Origin: Candidatus Rifleibacteriota bacterium
Lineage (GTDB): Bacteria > Muiribacteriota > Ozemobacteria > Ozemobacterales > Ozemobacteraceae
Assembly (NCBI GenBank): GCA_015233565.1
Contig: JADFXM010000027.1
Location: forward strand, 1 to 64,000
Length of the DNA stretch: 64,000 nt
Direction of reading: 5' to 3'
The notes beneath the pieces are model-generated. The model made no database searches. It saw only the letters and a list, made by a program, of their open reading frames with translations, and was not told where the DNA came from. A program made the translations under genes and the position numbers. Of this stretch, positions 42,652 to 52,153 are shown in pieces (the stretch's first letter is position 1; each line of letters begins with the position of its first letter).

Positions 42652-45117
42652 ATGGCAAACGTTGATATAAATTCCAGCCTGACCGAAGCATTTATCCAGC
42701 TAAAATCGAAAGACGAAAAGGTAAAAACTTCTGCTATTCAAGCGTTCTATTCAGCGATGTCTGATGAAATTGTGAGCTATTTGTGTGAAAAATACGTAGA
42801 TGAAGATTCTTTAACCAGACAAAGAATTCTTGAAGTCTTTGCTTTCTTCCGAAAAAAGACTAAACTGACTAATGATATTATAATAAAAATTCTCAAACTT
42901 CTTTCAGTTCCAGAGATTATTTTCCCCGAATTTAAAGATATTTTTCACGGCCTTGATGAAATTGGAATTAAACCACTTCAAGAATTTCAGTGCGTTACCA
43001 AAGACCCTCAAGTTCACGTCCTTCTCAAAGAATGCATAGACGCAACTGGGTTGGTGGACGCAATAATAAAAAAATGGCAAGCCGCTACCCCCTCCCAAAA
43101 AATAGTAATGCTTGATGATTTTACCAAATTCCAACACCCCAAGATTTATCCCCACATCATTGAGCAACTCAGAGACACTCCTTCAAAATCTGATGAAAAA
43201 AAATTGATGTATTTAAGACTGATTTCCGTTCTCGAAAGGTTTCACGATCCCCAATTTATGGATTTTGTACTTCCAGAGCTTCCTAATGTAGAACCGGGAT
43301 TGTGGCCCCCGCTATTTAGGGCACTTCAGGTCCACGGAAAGGTATTTTTCGAAAGATTGTTCGATAATTTTACAGCAAAACCTGAGACCTTTAAATGGCG
43401 GACTGCCTTCGTTCTTGATGAAATCGTCAATTTGGATGCTTATTCCTTCATTTTCCCCTTGCTATCCGAAAAATCAAAGAGAATCCCACCGCTTGCAAAG
43501 AGTATTATTGAAAAAACAATCAAGCGCTTCTCTTTAGATTTTGAAAAGAGGAGAGCAGCCACGGGAAAAACCGAATCTGAAGTTTTCCAGGAAATAGCTT
43601 TCTTTACAAACCCCATACGTGATTTTTTCTCTTATAATGATCCAAAACTTTTCCCATTTTTGGGAGAAGGGCTTTTGCGGCTCGGAACACTTAATGAAGA
43701 AATCCTTTTAGAAAATCTTTTCTTTATTGTCAGCAACTCTCTCGATCACCTGACCAATTTTCTGAAAATCAAAGATTCTGATAAAAGAAGAAGTATATTA
43801 ATTAAAGCATGGTGTCATAAACTCCCCATGACCCGGGAAGGTGCCACCATCATTTTGAAAAATTGTAAGGAAGATTATGCCGGGGAAGTATTTGATTTAT
43901 TGATAACTGAATTCGCGCATCTTTTACCTTTAGATTATCGTGAAGAAGCTTTTAAGCTCGCAAATATGCTTCGCCCCAAAGAGGTTCTCGGTCGCGCATT
44001 GCAAAACAAAGATCCAAAGATCAGGGCCGAGATTGTAAAGATTCTTGGAAAAAATTGCGGCAGTGAAATTTTACCACTTCTGTTGTCCAGAAAAAATGAT
44101 ACTGACCCTCAGGTAAAAGCAGTACTGATTGAAATTCTTCAAGCCCCGATGTTTTCCTCACCTGAGGCAACAGAAGCCCTTACCGATTTTTTACTGGACA
44201 CTGACCCAGGGATTGTCCTAAAAGCTATCGGAATTGCACGAAACATTGATCATCCAAGTGCTCTGGTAAAACTTAATCTGTTGTTGGCCAAAGCGGTACT
44301 TCCTGCCATTAAAAGCTCCGCATTAAATGCCATTACAGGTTTAACAAGAAAAAAATTGTTTAACAATTTTGAACAGATGTCAAATGAAAGCCGCTATTCC
44401 ATAGTTTCTTCATTAGTAAAACTTGATGTTAATTTTTTGAACGACATGGGAAGAGACTTTGCTTCAGACAATTCCGAAAAACGCAGAATGGCTGCCAAAA
44501 TTCTTGCCCTCTTATGTGATACAATCCCAACTGAGAAAGTGGTCGATCTCGAAACCGGAGTTAACAATCCAGATCCTTTTCTGCGATCTATTTTTGCAAA
44601 AATTTTGGCCAGAATTGGAAAAGTAAATGAGATTGAGCTCCTTTTCAAGTTAATGAAGGACGAAGATTTGCGAGTCAAGGCCAACGCAATCGAAGCTATC
44701 GGAATTGCAAAAAACAATGTTCAGATAGAATACGTTCAGCAACTAATGCCAATGTTAACTGATACCAACCATAGAGTAAAAGCCAACACACTAATCACTC
44801 TTTTCCGCTTTGCAATGCTTCAACCCGATGGCTACCTCTCGGAGATGTTGAGACAACCCAACAAAAACATGCATCTCGCCGCACTTTTTGCCATAGGTGA
44901 AATGCCTGAAGTAAGATTTCTTCCAGTGCTCCTTAATTATCTGAAAAATTCCGACCCGGATTACAGGAGAAATGCGGTAAGAAGCTTGGGAAAATTTACA
45001 AATAATTACCTTGCCATCGAAAACATTCGTAAACTTAGGTTTGATCCTAACGAAATGGTGCGAAGGATTGTCACCGAAGTCCTCGGGAAATTGGAAAAAC
45101 TCCCGGGGCAAATTTAA
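42652..45117 (+). CDS. HEAT-repeat protein, paralog 1
   Basis: An 821-aa cytoplasmic protein without signal peptide, made of alternating amphipathic helices throughout. HEAT units are clearest in the second half (PKIRAEIVKILGKNCGSE, PQVKAVLIEILQAPMF, LRVKANAIEAIGIAKNN, HRVKANTLITLFRFAML, PDYRRNAVRSLGKFTNN, MVRRIVTEVLGKLEKL). Such solenoids act as protein-binding scaffolds. GAGAGG precedes the ATG. Its neighbour at 45186 is a paralog of the same length with shared blocks such as RYS[IV]VSSL[VL]KLD, so the pair arose by tandem duplication. The role is unknown. Its position after flagellin is separated by a terminator. Confidence 0.85.
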   Translation: MANVDINSSLTEAFIQLKSKDEKVKTSAIQAFYSAMSDEIVSYLCEKYVDEDSLTRQRILEVFAFFRKKTKLTNDIIIKILKLLSVPEIIFPEFKDIFHGLDEIGIKPLQEFQCVTKDPQVHVLLKECIDATGLVDAIIKKWQAATPSQKIVMLDDFTKFQHPKIYPHIIEQLRDTPSKSDEKKLMYLRLISVLERFHDPQFMDFVLPELPNVEPGLWPPLFRALQVHGKVFFERLFDNFTAKPETFKWRTAFVLDEIVNLDAYSFIFPLLSEKSKRIPPLAKSIIEKTIKRFSLDFEKRRAATGKTESEVFQEIAFFTNPIRDFFSYNDPKLFPFLGEGLLRLGTLNEEILLENLFFIVSNSLDHLTNFLKIKDSDKRRSILIKAWCHKLPMTREGATIILKNCKEDYAGEVFDLLITEFAHLLPLDYREEAFKLANMLRPKEVLGRALQNKDPKIRAEIVKILGKNCGSEILPLLLSRKNDTDPQVKAVLIEILQAPMFSSPEATEALTDFLLDTDPGIVLKAIGIARNIDHPSALVKLNLLLAKAVLPAIKSSALNAITGLTRKKLFNNFEQMSNESRYSIVSSLVKLDVNFLNDMGRDFASDNSEKRRMAAKILALLCDTIPTEKVVDLETGVNNPDPFLRSIFAKILARIGKVNEIELLFKLMKDEDLRVKANAIEAIGIAKNNVQIEYVQQLMPMLTDTNHRVKANTLITLFRFAMLQPDGYLSEMLRQPNKNMHLAALFAIGEMPEVRFLPVLLNYLKNSDPDYRRNAVRSLGKFTNNYLAIENIRKLRFDPNEMVRRIVTEVLGKLEKLPGQI

Positions 45118-45185
45118 TATTCATTGGCGCTCATTATATTTTTGTAACGTGTTGTATTGGATAGATGTGACGAGGTTATTGAATT

Positions 45186-47705
45186 TTGATAGCAACTGTG
45201 CAAGAAGAATTTTTTCAAAAATATTTTAAAACCTCTAGCCTGCAACTTTTCCCAGGAAAAGATGAAATTGCACAATATTACCACGATTCCAAACTGGTAT
45301 CTTTTCTGTGCGAAAAATTCTCTCGAGAAACTTCTCCCGTAATTAGACTCAAAATTTTAAAAATTTTTCTGGCAGCCAAAGAGCATCTCCAGGAAGACGA
45401 TTTTGAACTGATTTTTGGTTTAATTTCGATTCCTGGCCCTCGATTCAGGGAATTAATCCGGGAGATCTTCGCAACCCGTGATGAAAAACGCTTGCTATTC
45501 TATGCCGGATTATTGGCTCAAACTGGGGATTATGAATCATACAACATTTTAGAGCCTCTTTTTTCTAACACTGGAATTATCGACTCTCTCCAAAAGGAGA
45601 TTCGAAAATGTTCAAAAGAAAAATTTTCTGAGGTAGTCCAAAAAGCTTCGAAATTTCAGAATCCTTCTCTTTTTCGGGAAATATTCAAAAGGCTATCTAA
45701 CTCTGATCTCACAAATTCCGATTTACTTCAAAATACTTTTGAAACTCTTGGTTCAGTTGCTACAATTAATTACACTGAATTTCTATTCTCTCATGCCCCC
45801 GAAATTAACAAAGACTTTTGGCAAGGAATTTTCTATGGAATAAAGAAAGGGAATCGAATTTCCTTTGAAAACCTCCTTTTTGATTTTTATGAAAAGCAAG
45901 AAGAAGTAAGAATTGCATTATCTGAAGTAACTGTTGAATCTGATTCAGAGAAATTGTTCAATTGTTTTTTTGTTTTTTTCAATGATGCCCATGAATCTGT
46001 TCGCTTCTACGGAAAAAAGGGAATTGAAAAATGGGTAAAAAAACTTAGCAATGAAAAATTTTTCAATCACTCCGATTTCGAAAAAGCAAATGAAATCGCC
46101 CAAGTTTTCCAGGATTTCTTATCGAAAAACCATACTCATGTTCTTTTTTCTTTTCTCTCCGAACAATTTTTTACAGTCGCAATTTTTAATGAAAAGGTCT
46201 TCTTAGACAAGCTAAAGGCGGTTGTTGAGTATTCCGGCGGGTTTTTCCTGAATTATTTAAAGAAGTTATCTGATGAAGAGCGAAAAAACTTTATTTTAAA
46301 AGCGTGTTCCTCCTCCAAAATTGAAACTAATCATGCCATTTTAGGAATTCTAAGTAATAGAACTTTTGATTATATCGTTAGAGTATTCGATGAAATATTG
46401 TTGAACAATCTCAATAAGGTTCCAATTACAATTTTCAATGATTTAATAGGTCTTGCTTTTCGCAATCGTCCAAAAGATATTATTATAACAGTATTGAATA
46501 ATCCTGAAAGAGAAATTCGGGAAAGAGTGATCGACGCACTTTCAGCTCTTTCCCTCAAAGAAGCTATTTCCCCAATCCTAACACTTGCAAATGATCCTGA
46601 TGTTGTTATTAGAAAAAAAGTTCTTGAAGTTATTTTAGCTAAAAACCTCAACCATAACGAAAAACTCCGGGATTTTCTATTCGATCCGGATGTTGAAATT
46701 GTAGTAAAAGTTTTGAAACACATTTCAACTTACGGCGACTTCAACGACCTTGCAAAACTTAATCGACTTTTGAATTCTTCGCGAGAACCTCGCATCATAG
46801 ATGAAACAACTCAAGCACTTTCAATGATTACCAAAAGAAATTTGATTAGTTCTTTTGAAGAATTGGGACAAAATGCCAGGTATTCGGTGGTTTCTTCCCT
46901 ATTGAAACTTGACCCTGAGTTTATTTTGCAAACCCAGCGTGATTTTTCCTCTCCTGACCAAAAAACTCGGCGCCTTGCAAACAGGATAATATCACTATTA
47001 TGGGATGAAATCCCTCTGGCAAGAAGAATGCCAATTAGCGAAGGAGTAACTCATTCTGATCCATTCGTTAGATCAACGTTTGCCAAACTTTTAGCTCATG
47101 TTTCAGAAGAAAAAAACCGGGAGTTAATCAAAAAGCTTCTTGAAGATAATGAATCCAGGGTTCGAGCAAACGCAATTGAAGCGATTGGATTACTGGCAAA
47201 ATCTTCAAAAGAATTAGATGAAACAAACAAGCTTCAATATATTGATCTTCTTCGGCGCTTTTTGAACGATGAAAACTGCAGAATTCGTGCTAATGCAATT
47301 GTGGCATTATTCTTTCTGGGCTTTGCCGGTTGTGAAACACTGATTTATCAAATGCTCCACCTTCCAGGCAAACGCATGCAATTATCAGCTGTTTTTGCTT
47401 TGGGTGAATTAAAAGAATCAAAATATTTCTCCTGGGTATCTGGATTTTTGAAAAGCTCAGAACCAGACCTGAGAAGAAATGCCATCAAATCTCTGGCGAA
47501 ATTTGATATTAAATTGAAACCCGAAGAACAGATAAAAAAGTGCCTATTTGACTCAGATGAGTCAGTCCGCAAAATAGCCCAGGAATCCATAGATGCCCTG
47601 GAGACGCGGCTTAATCATGAAGATCCTGAAGACTCTGAAAGCTCTGAAGTCTATGAAGACAGTTTTTCAAAAGATAGCTCTAAAGATAGCTCCCAATTGA
47701 ATTGA
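45186..47705 (+). CDS. HEAT-repeat protein, paralog 2
   Basis: An 839-aa protein starting at TTG 45186, 68 bp after paralog 1, with GAGG at some distance. The same architecture: a helical first half with less regular repeats, then HEAT units (REIRERVIDALSALSLKE, VVIRKKVLEVILAKN, SRVRANAIEAIGLLAKS, CRIRANAIVALFFLGFA, PDLRRNAIKSLAKFDIK, ESVRKIAQESIDALE). A C-terminal acidic/Ser tail (EDPEDSESSEVYED...KDSSKDSSQ) is absent from paralog 1. More A+T-rich and Phe/Asn-rich than paralog 1, suggesting faster divergence. Likely co-transcribed with it. Function unknown. Confidence 0.84.
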   Translation: MIATVQEEFFQKYFKTSSLQLFPGKDEIAQYYHDSKLVSFLCEKFSRETSPVIRLKILKIFLAAKEHLQEDDFELIFGLISIPGPRFRELIREIFATRDEKRLLFYAGLLAQTGDYESYNILEPLFSNTGIIDSLQKEIRKCSKEKFSEVVQKASKFQNPSLFREIFKRLSNSDLTNSDLLQNTFETLGSVATINYTEFLFSHAPEINKDFWQGIFYGIKKGNRISFENLLFDFYEKQEEVRIALSEVTVESDSEKLFNCFFVFFNDAHESVRFYGKKGIEKWVKKLSNEKFFNHSDFEKANEIAQVFQDFLSKNHTHVLFSFLSEQFFTVAIFNEKVFLDKLKAVVEYSGGFFLNYLKKLSDEERKNFILKACSSSKIETNHAILGILSNRTFDYIVRVFDEILLNNLNKVPITIFNDLIGLAFRNRPKDIIITVLNNPEREIRERVIDALSALSLKEAISPILTLANDPDVVIRKKVLEVILAKNLNHNEKLRDFLFDPDVEIVVKVLKHISTYGDFNDLAKLNRLLNSSREPRIIDETTQALSMITKRNLISSFEELGQNARYSVVSSLLKLDPEFILQTQRDFSSPDQKTRRLANRIISLLWDEIPLARRMPISEGVTHSDPFVRSTFAKLLAHVSEEKNRELIKKLLEDNESRVRANAIEAIGLLAKSSKELDETNKLQYIDLLRRFLNDENCRIRANAIVALFFLGFAGCETLIYQMLHLPGKRMQLSAVFALGELKESKYFSWVSGFLKSSEPDLRRNAIKSLAKFDIKLKPEEQIKKCLFDSDESVRKIAQESIDALETRLNHEDPEDSESSEVYEDSFSKDSSKDSSQLN

Positions 47706-47766
47706 ATTTTCTTTGAAGTCCTTTTGAAGTACTTGGAAAACCGACTTTCTGGAAAACCCTCAGAGA

Positions 47767-48627
47767 TCAGGGTAAGGAGTCTGATTTTGCAGGTTCTTTC
47801 TCAATTTTCTCTTTTTCCTGATTAAGTCTGGGAACATAGAACACTATAATCACTGAAGCAATCATAAGTCCGATTGACAACCATTGGTCAGAGGTAAGTC
47901 CAAGCCACCATTTTGGATTCAGCCGGATAAATTCAACAAAAAAACGGGAAATCCCAAACCATCCCAGGAAGAAAGCAAACCTTCTACCTGTCCCTACGTT
48001 CCAATCTCCTTTTAACAAAAGAAATAGAAGAAGAAAATGCGAAAGAGATTCATAAAGAGGGGTAGGATGCACCGGGATATCTGATGGTATGGGAGTGTTA
48101 GGGAATAATTCTTTAAAAAGCTGAACCAGTTGTGTATTTTTTGCGCTCAAAGTGGGAACCAATCCATTCGGAAAAGTCATTGCCCAAGGCAACACTGATG
48201 GAATTCCATAACATCCATCTCCTGCGGTAATACAACCCAACCTTCCGATGGCATAACCGATCGCCAGCCCCGGTGTACAAATGTCCGCCATGCGCCAAAA
48301 TTTTTCGCCGGCTTTCTTAACTCTATAATAGCAAAGAAATATTGCAAGTAAATATCCACCTATCACGGAAAAACCTGCCCCTGAGAAAAAAGTCTCATAT
48401 GGGTTTTTCATGAAACTAGGCCAGACTTCGATTAAAAACAAAGCTCTTGAACCGATCAACCCCCCAAGAATAGCCAGCAGGTAGATATCCCAGGCAAGAT
48501 TTATATCCGCTTGAAATTTTCTGAATTGACGATTTGTTATGAAAATTGCACCCAAAAAAGCGCAGGCTAACAACAAGCCATAAGAGCCGATCCTTAGCGA
48601 TCCCCATTTAAATAGGATTGGACACAT
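47767..48627 (-). CDS. lgt: Prolipoprotein diacylglyceryl transferase
   Basis: A 286-aa inner-membrane protein with about seven hydrophobic segments. Family motifs: SYGLLLACAFLGAI, LGGLIGSRALF, GAGFSVIGGYL, GRLGCITAGDGCYG (the Lgt arginine-containing signature, in the Cys-rich variant of several phyla), HPTPLYES, and FFVEFIRLNP. It moves diacylglycerol from phosphatidylglycerol to the lipobox cysteine of prolipoproteins, such as the one encoded at 53604-54821. The start ATG is 5 bp after the stop of the upstream gene, with AGGAAATAG as SD, so it ends an operon. Confidence 0.93.
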   Translation of the reverse strand: MCPILFKWGSLRIGSYGLLLACAFLGAIFITNRQFRKFQADINLAWDIYLLAILGGLIGSRALFLIEVWPSFMKNPYETFFSGAGFSVIGGYLLAIFLCYYRVKKAGEKFWRMADICTPGLAIGYAIGRLGCITAGDGCYGIPSVLPWAMTFPNGLVPTLSAKNTQLVQLFKELFPNTPIPSDIPVHPTPLYESLSHFLLLFLLLKGDWNVGTGRRFAFFLGWFGISRFFVEFIRLNPKWWLGLTSDQWLSIGLMIASVIIVFYVPRLNQEKEKIEKEPAKSDSLP

Positions 48628-48632
48628 TTGGA

Positions 48633-49577
48633 CTATTTCCTGTTCGCCAGGACACCATTTACTAAAGTGTCTTCTGTAACAGAAATGATTAGTTCCGTTC
48701 CTTCAGGGAGAGTAACATCTTTTCCTTTAACGAAAATTCCACCAACAAGGCCGACGGGCCCCATCACAAGATATCCAACAGTTGAAGCTCCGAAAGCCAT
48801 TCCAACTTTCTGTTTATCTAAATCGCTCATGGCAACTTCCTTCAGTGCAGCAGGAAGAGAAGTTCCATCAATGGCATTGGCTTTCCTTACAACGAATTTC
48901 AGTCTTCCCGGCCGGGCGAACCGTCCCGCTTTTCGCACTTGATCGAGATCACCGATTGCCATACATCCCTTTGCAACAGCCAGAACTCCGTCAACAAAAT
49001 AATCATCCAAAACGATCAAAGGCACTTCATCTCCCTCTTTCGCACTTCCACTGGAAACGGTTTTACCGACTTTCACTCTTAAAGCAGTTCCCGATGATAC
49101 TTTCACACGGCGAAGCGGAAGGACCCCTTTTTCAATAGTCATTTGGATCAGCTGTTCGATTCTGAAAGCATAAGGCTCATTGGACGATTGCCCAGTTGCA
49201 AACTCGTCAAGTTTCCTTAACCTGTCTGACAAAGGGCCCTCCTTGGTCTCCCGAAAAGATTTCCATTCCAGGAATTTCAACTTCATGTCAAGGGAGGGAC
49301 TCTTTGAGGTTCCAATGAAAATAAAGTTGAACAGGTTCTGGATACGCGTTACCAGCTCTCCTTCTGATTTTTGCCCCAAAAGTTCCTTTTCGAGGCGTTG
49401 AACTCTTTCAAGGGCTGAACCCTCAAATTTTTTCCCAAATACAAAGTTTTCACTTCTTTCAATTTTTGTTACAAGACTTTCATCAATTTGGGAAAAAAGA
49501 ATTCCCGGGAGGAATAACAAAAAAATTCCGAACACTCCTTGTAAAATTATTTTCGTTTTTGATTTTTTCCTTCTCAT
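48633..49577 (-). CDS. Exported protein of unknown function (bacterial-SH3-like mid region possible)
   Basis: The start is ATG 49577 (MRRKKSKTKIILQGVFGIFLLFLPGILF) after GGAGGAAAT; the track's 49730 start adds 51 residues upstream of this SD. The 314-aa product has a signal peptide. It then has an N-terminal helical part with repeated short units of similar pattern (LVTKIERSENFVFGKKFEGSALERVQRLEKEL, LVTRIQNLFNFIFIGT, LSDRLRKLDEFATGQ). A beta-rich C-terminal half includes SGTALRVKVGKTVSSG, and a glycine-rich hydrophobic stretch VGYLVMGPVGLVGGIFV. The LxxRxxxLE units look like those of other envelope proteins, but I do not know the family. Directly upstream of lgt. The stop is TAG. Confidence 0.75.
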   Translation of the reverse strand: MRRKKSKTKIILQGVFGIFLLFLPGILFSQIDESLVTKIERSENFVFGKKFEGSALERVQRLEKELLGQKSEGELVTRIQNLFNFIFIGTSKSPSLDMKLKFLEWKSFRETKEGPLSDRLRKLDEFATGQSSNEPYAFRIEQLIQMTIEKGVLPLRRVKVSSGTALRVKVGKTVSSGSAKEGDEVPLIVLDDYFVDGVLAVAKGCMAIGDLDQVRKAGRFARPGRLKFVVRKANAIDGTSLPAALKEVAMSDLDKQKVGMAFGASTVGYLVMGPVGLVGGIFVKGKDVTLPEGTELIISVTEDTLVNGVLANRK

Positions 49578-49613
49578 ATTTCCTCCTTCGAAGTGGATTT
49601 TCAGCCAAATTTG

Positions 49614-49654
49614 AAAAAAAAAGGGAGCCCAGCCGAATGTTTTATGGCTTGGCT
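49614..49654 (-). terminator. Rho-independent terminator of the 50595-49642 gene
   Basis: On the minus strand AGCCAAGCC / GGCTGGGCT pairs over 9 bases with one mismatch around the loop ATAAAACATTC, followed by CCC and nine T. The stem overlaps the stop codon of the gene. It separates the upstream envelope genes from the 49577-47767 pair. Confidence 0.85.
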
Positions 49655-50595
49655 TCTTTACTCCCTGGTGTTCTCTTTTTCCCCTCTTGTTCCTTTTCCT
49701 TTGTTTTTGGAAGAGAACCGTACGTTTCATTTTTTTCCGAATAAATAATCAATATTTCAAGCTTTTCAAGAGGCTTTGCTTCAACTGTTTTGGTAAATTG
49801 CCTGAATGGAATTTCATCTGGTGGAAGAATTGTCAGATCACACATATGATTGGAAACAATTTTGCAGGAAGCATAGAAAATTTCCTTTTCAGAAAGACCC
49901 TGGGAAGCGCTGGCAATTTTTTGAGAGAACAAAACCACTGGCCTGGAAAAACGCTCAGGACCAGGGATTACTCCTTCCTGAAAAATAAGGTTTCCATTGA
50001 CATCAAAAAATCTTGGGAAAAGCGAGGGTTGAAAATTGAAATCACGAACATCAAGAACAATTCGGGAATACGGAGTCCCTGAAGCAGCATTTATTTCACG
50101 AGTCTCAGTGGAAATTGGAACAATAAATGCTTTTGGTTCAATTTTTGCCGGGAAAAGTGCCGCAAGAAATAGACTAGCTCTGATTCCATTTTTGCCTGAG
50201 AAGGGGATTTCAACCCGACAGCGTATTAATCCCGAAAGATCTTTTTCGAAAATGGTTTTCGTTGCACCTAAAAGAGTTCTTCTTAAGCTATCTTTTAAGG
50301 AAGGGTATCTATATAACAATTGCCTGATGGCTAACCCGTCCATAAATTGAAGTGAAAGGATTTCGTCATACGCATGGTGAAGCGCGTCAGTCCAGGCTCG
50401 AGCTCGTTCTTCTTCCAGGGAAGAAACTTCTTCCCATGGGCTTCCGCCATAGCCCCAAATCGTCAGTTTTTGATTTATAAAATCAATCTTGTTTGGCGTT
50501 ACATCTGCACTTACCGATTGAATTCCGCAAAACAAGGAAAAGAATAAAACAACTGCCACAATGAATCCGTAAAATCTGAACATAATTTCTGACAA
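49642..50595 (-). CDS. Exported protein of unknown function
   Basis: A 317-aa frame; the TTG start at 50595 has AAGGAAAA at good spacing, and ATG 50583 (MFRFYGFIVAVVLFFSLFCGIQSVSA) is an alternative. Either gives a signal peptide. The mature part starts with INQKLTIWGYGGSPW and ARAWTDALHHAYDEILSL, then a beta-rich middle (SRIVLDVRDFNFQPSLFPRFFDVNGNLIFQEG, read in parts) and a Lys/Glu-rich C-terminus. The AWTDALHHAYDEIL helix with the following barrel-like strands recalls LPP20/TolB-like envelope proteins, but only loosely. Last gene before a terminator in the envelope cluster. Confidence 0.72.
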   Translation of the reverse strand: MSEIMFRFYGFIVAVVLFFSLFCGIQSVSADVTPNKIDFINQKLTIWGYGGSPWEEVSSLEEERARAWTDALHHAYDEILSLQFMDGLAIRQLLYRYPSLKDSLRRTLLGATKTIFEKDLSGLIRCRVEIPFSGKNGIRASLFLAALFPAKIEPKAFIVPISTETREINAASGTPYSRIVLDVRDFNFQPSLFPRFFDVNGNLIFQEGVIPGPERFSRPVVLFSQKIASASQGLSEKEIFYASCKIVSNHMCDLTILPPDEIPFRQFTKTVEAKPLEKLEILIIYSEKNETYGSLPKTKEKEQEGKKRTPGSKEAKP

Positions 50596-50795
50596 AATTT
50601 TCCTTTTTCTATTTCCATTCAGCTCATTATTCTGAAGAGAACCAATTCAATCTCTTTCCCGATCGGATTACCTCGACAGGGCACCAATTTCCCTTTCGAG
50701 GTTCAATCATTAAAATTTTTCCATCCGAAGGAAAAAAACATGCCCTCGTCCAAAATAATGAAGTCTGTTAGAAATACCACAAAAAATGAATTTTG

Positions 50796-50987
50796 TCAGT
50801 CCGAGAAAGGAAAAAGAAGTGCCTGCTCGTTAAAAAATCTTCTAATAAAAGTTATTTCTGAGTGTGGCTCAATAAATTGGGAATTTTTTTCCGCTGAGAC
50901 CATATCGTTCTGAAGAGCATTACAGAGATTCTCATGGGAAATTACTTTTCTTCTTCTATTTTTTCTGGTTCCACGTAAGTTTTGCAT
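50796..50987 (-). CDS. Possible small protein
   Basis: A 63-aa frame from ATG 50987 (MQNLRGTRKNRRRKVISHENL) with CGGTGAA upstream, lying 32 bp after the PorV-like gene and on the same strand. Basic N-terminus, mixed remainder, no motif. The track's 51020 start overlaps the preceding stop. It could be a real short gene of the cluster or a chance frame. Confidence 0.3.
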   Translation of the reverse strand: MQNLRGTRKNRRRKVISHENLCNALQNDMVSAEKNSQFIEPHSEITFIRRFFNEQALLFPFSD

Positions 50988-51019
50988 TTTTTCACCGGTA
51001 AATTTTAAATTAAATAGCA

Positions 51020-52006
51020 TTAGTCAAAGGTGAAATGTCCACCAATATAATGTTCCTTGACCACATCACCATTGTAATATGCATAATCAAGTCTCATAGT
51101 CGGTAGCAAGTGCATCCCAAAACCAAGGGTGAGCGTTCCATTCCAGCTACCAACTCTTAAGGTAAAGTCATTCTCAATGAATTTTTTCTCGATCCCAATT
51201 CGGTATTGTTGCTGAGTCGCTTTGTCAGAATTTCCAAGATTCACAGCGTCCCCAGAAATAATTGTTCCTTTGGTTAACTTTAGTGATGCCCCGAAATTGA
51301 CTGAAACCCCATCTCTCAAAGCTCCTTCGCCATGAACTGCCTCTATAAGATTATCCACTGTCAACCCTCCGGTGATTCGGTCATTGTAATGGTACAAAAG
51401 GCCGATTCCCATTGCTTGTGCATCTCTTTTGGCTTTACTGTTAAGAGAGTTTATTTCCCGATCAGTTTGAGTAAATTGGAATTTCAGACCGCCGTAGAGA
51501 GTTTCCCGAGCAAGCATTCTTCTCGCAATTGGAAAGCGAGTTGCAAAAGCTAGATTGAGGTCTTTGACGTCTCTTTGAACACCTAAAAAGTCCCCTCCAA
51601 CCATTTTTCCAAAATCCGGAGTACGAAAGTCTTCAGAATAACTGACTCCATAACTGTATTTAGGACGCCTTGGAACCGGCTCCTCAAGAACATTATGCTC
51701 CAGATAATCAGTGACGGAAAAGTTTTCCTTGGGGCTATCCTCATAAATGTGACCAGTAAAAGCACCTGAATCCAACCTAAACGAGTCACGTTCATTCATT
51801 TTCGTTAGAAAAGACGCTTCGCGCCCCTGAATTTGTGACAATCCTGCTGGGTTGAAATAAACGGCTGATTCATCATCTGAAACTCCAAGAAAAGCGCCAC
51901 CCATACCTCGGGCGCGTGCCGATTGCGCAAAGCTTCCGGTTGTCAGCAAGAGCATAGCGAAAACAACCGTTAAAATTATTCTACAGCGTAGTTTTTCAAA
52001 ATTCAT
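51020..52006 (-). CDS. PorV/PorQ-like (UPF0164-type) outer-membrane beta-barrel protein
   Basis: A 328-aa protein with GGGAGGAC before the ATG. Signal peptide (LTVVFAMLLLTTGSFA), then the family signature SARARGMGGAFLGVSDDESAVYFNPAGLS. The remainder has alternating strands (GGLKFQFTQTDREI, MGIGLLYHYNDRITGGLTVDN, VSVNFGASLKLTKG, FTLRVGSWNGTLTLGFGMHL) and ends YIGGHFTFD. This is the pattern of FadL-like PorV/PorQ barrels, which shuttle or anchor exported proteins in the outer membrane. It sits among other envelope genes. Exact cargo unknown. Confidence 0.82.
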   Translation of the reverse strand: MNFEKLRCRIILTVVFAMLLLTTGSFAQSARARGMGGAFLGVSDDESAVYFNPAGLSQIQGREASFLTKMNERDSFRLDSGAFTGHIYEDSPKENFSVTDYLEHNVLEEPVPRRPKYSYGVSYSEDFRTPDFGKMVGGDFLGVQRDVKDLNLAFATRFPIARRMLARETLYGGLKFQFTQTDREINSLNSKAKRDAQAMGIGLLYHYNDRITGGLTVDNLIEAVHGEGALRDGVSVNFGASLKLTKGTIISGDAVNLGNSDKATQQQYRIGIEKKFIENDFTLRVGSWNGTLTLGFGMHLLPTMRLDYAYYNGDVVKEHYIGGHFTFD

Positions 52007-52153
52007 GGAGAAGTCCTCCCAATGTTTCTGAATTCGGCAACAAGTTCAGAAATCTTTACGTTAAAAGTGTAAATTCGTTCTTTGAATCGCGGAAAATAAA
52101 ATTACTCTGGTTGCTAAATATCAATTTAATGGTGCATAAAGTTGTACAAGTTT

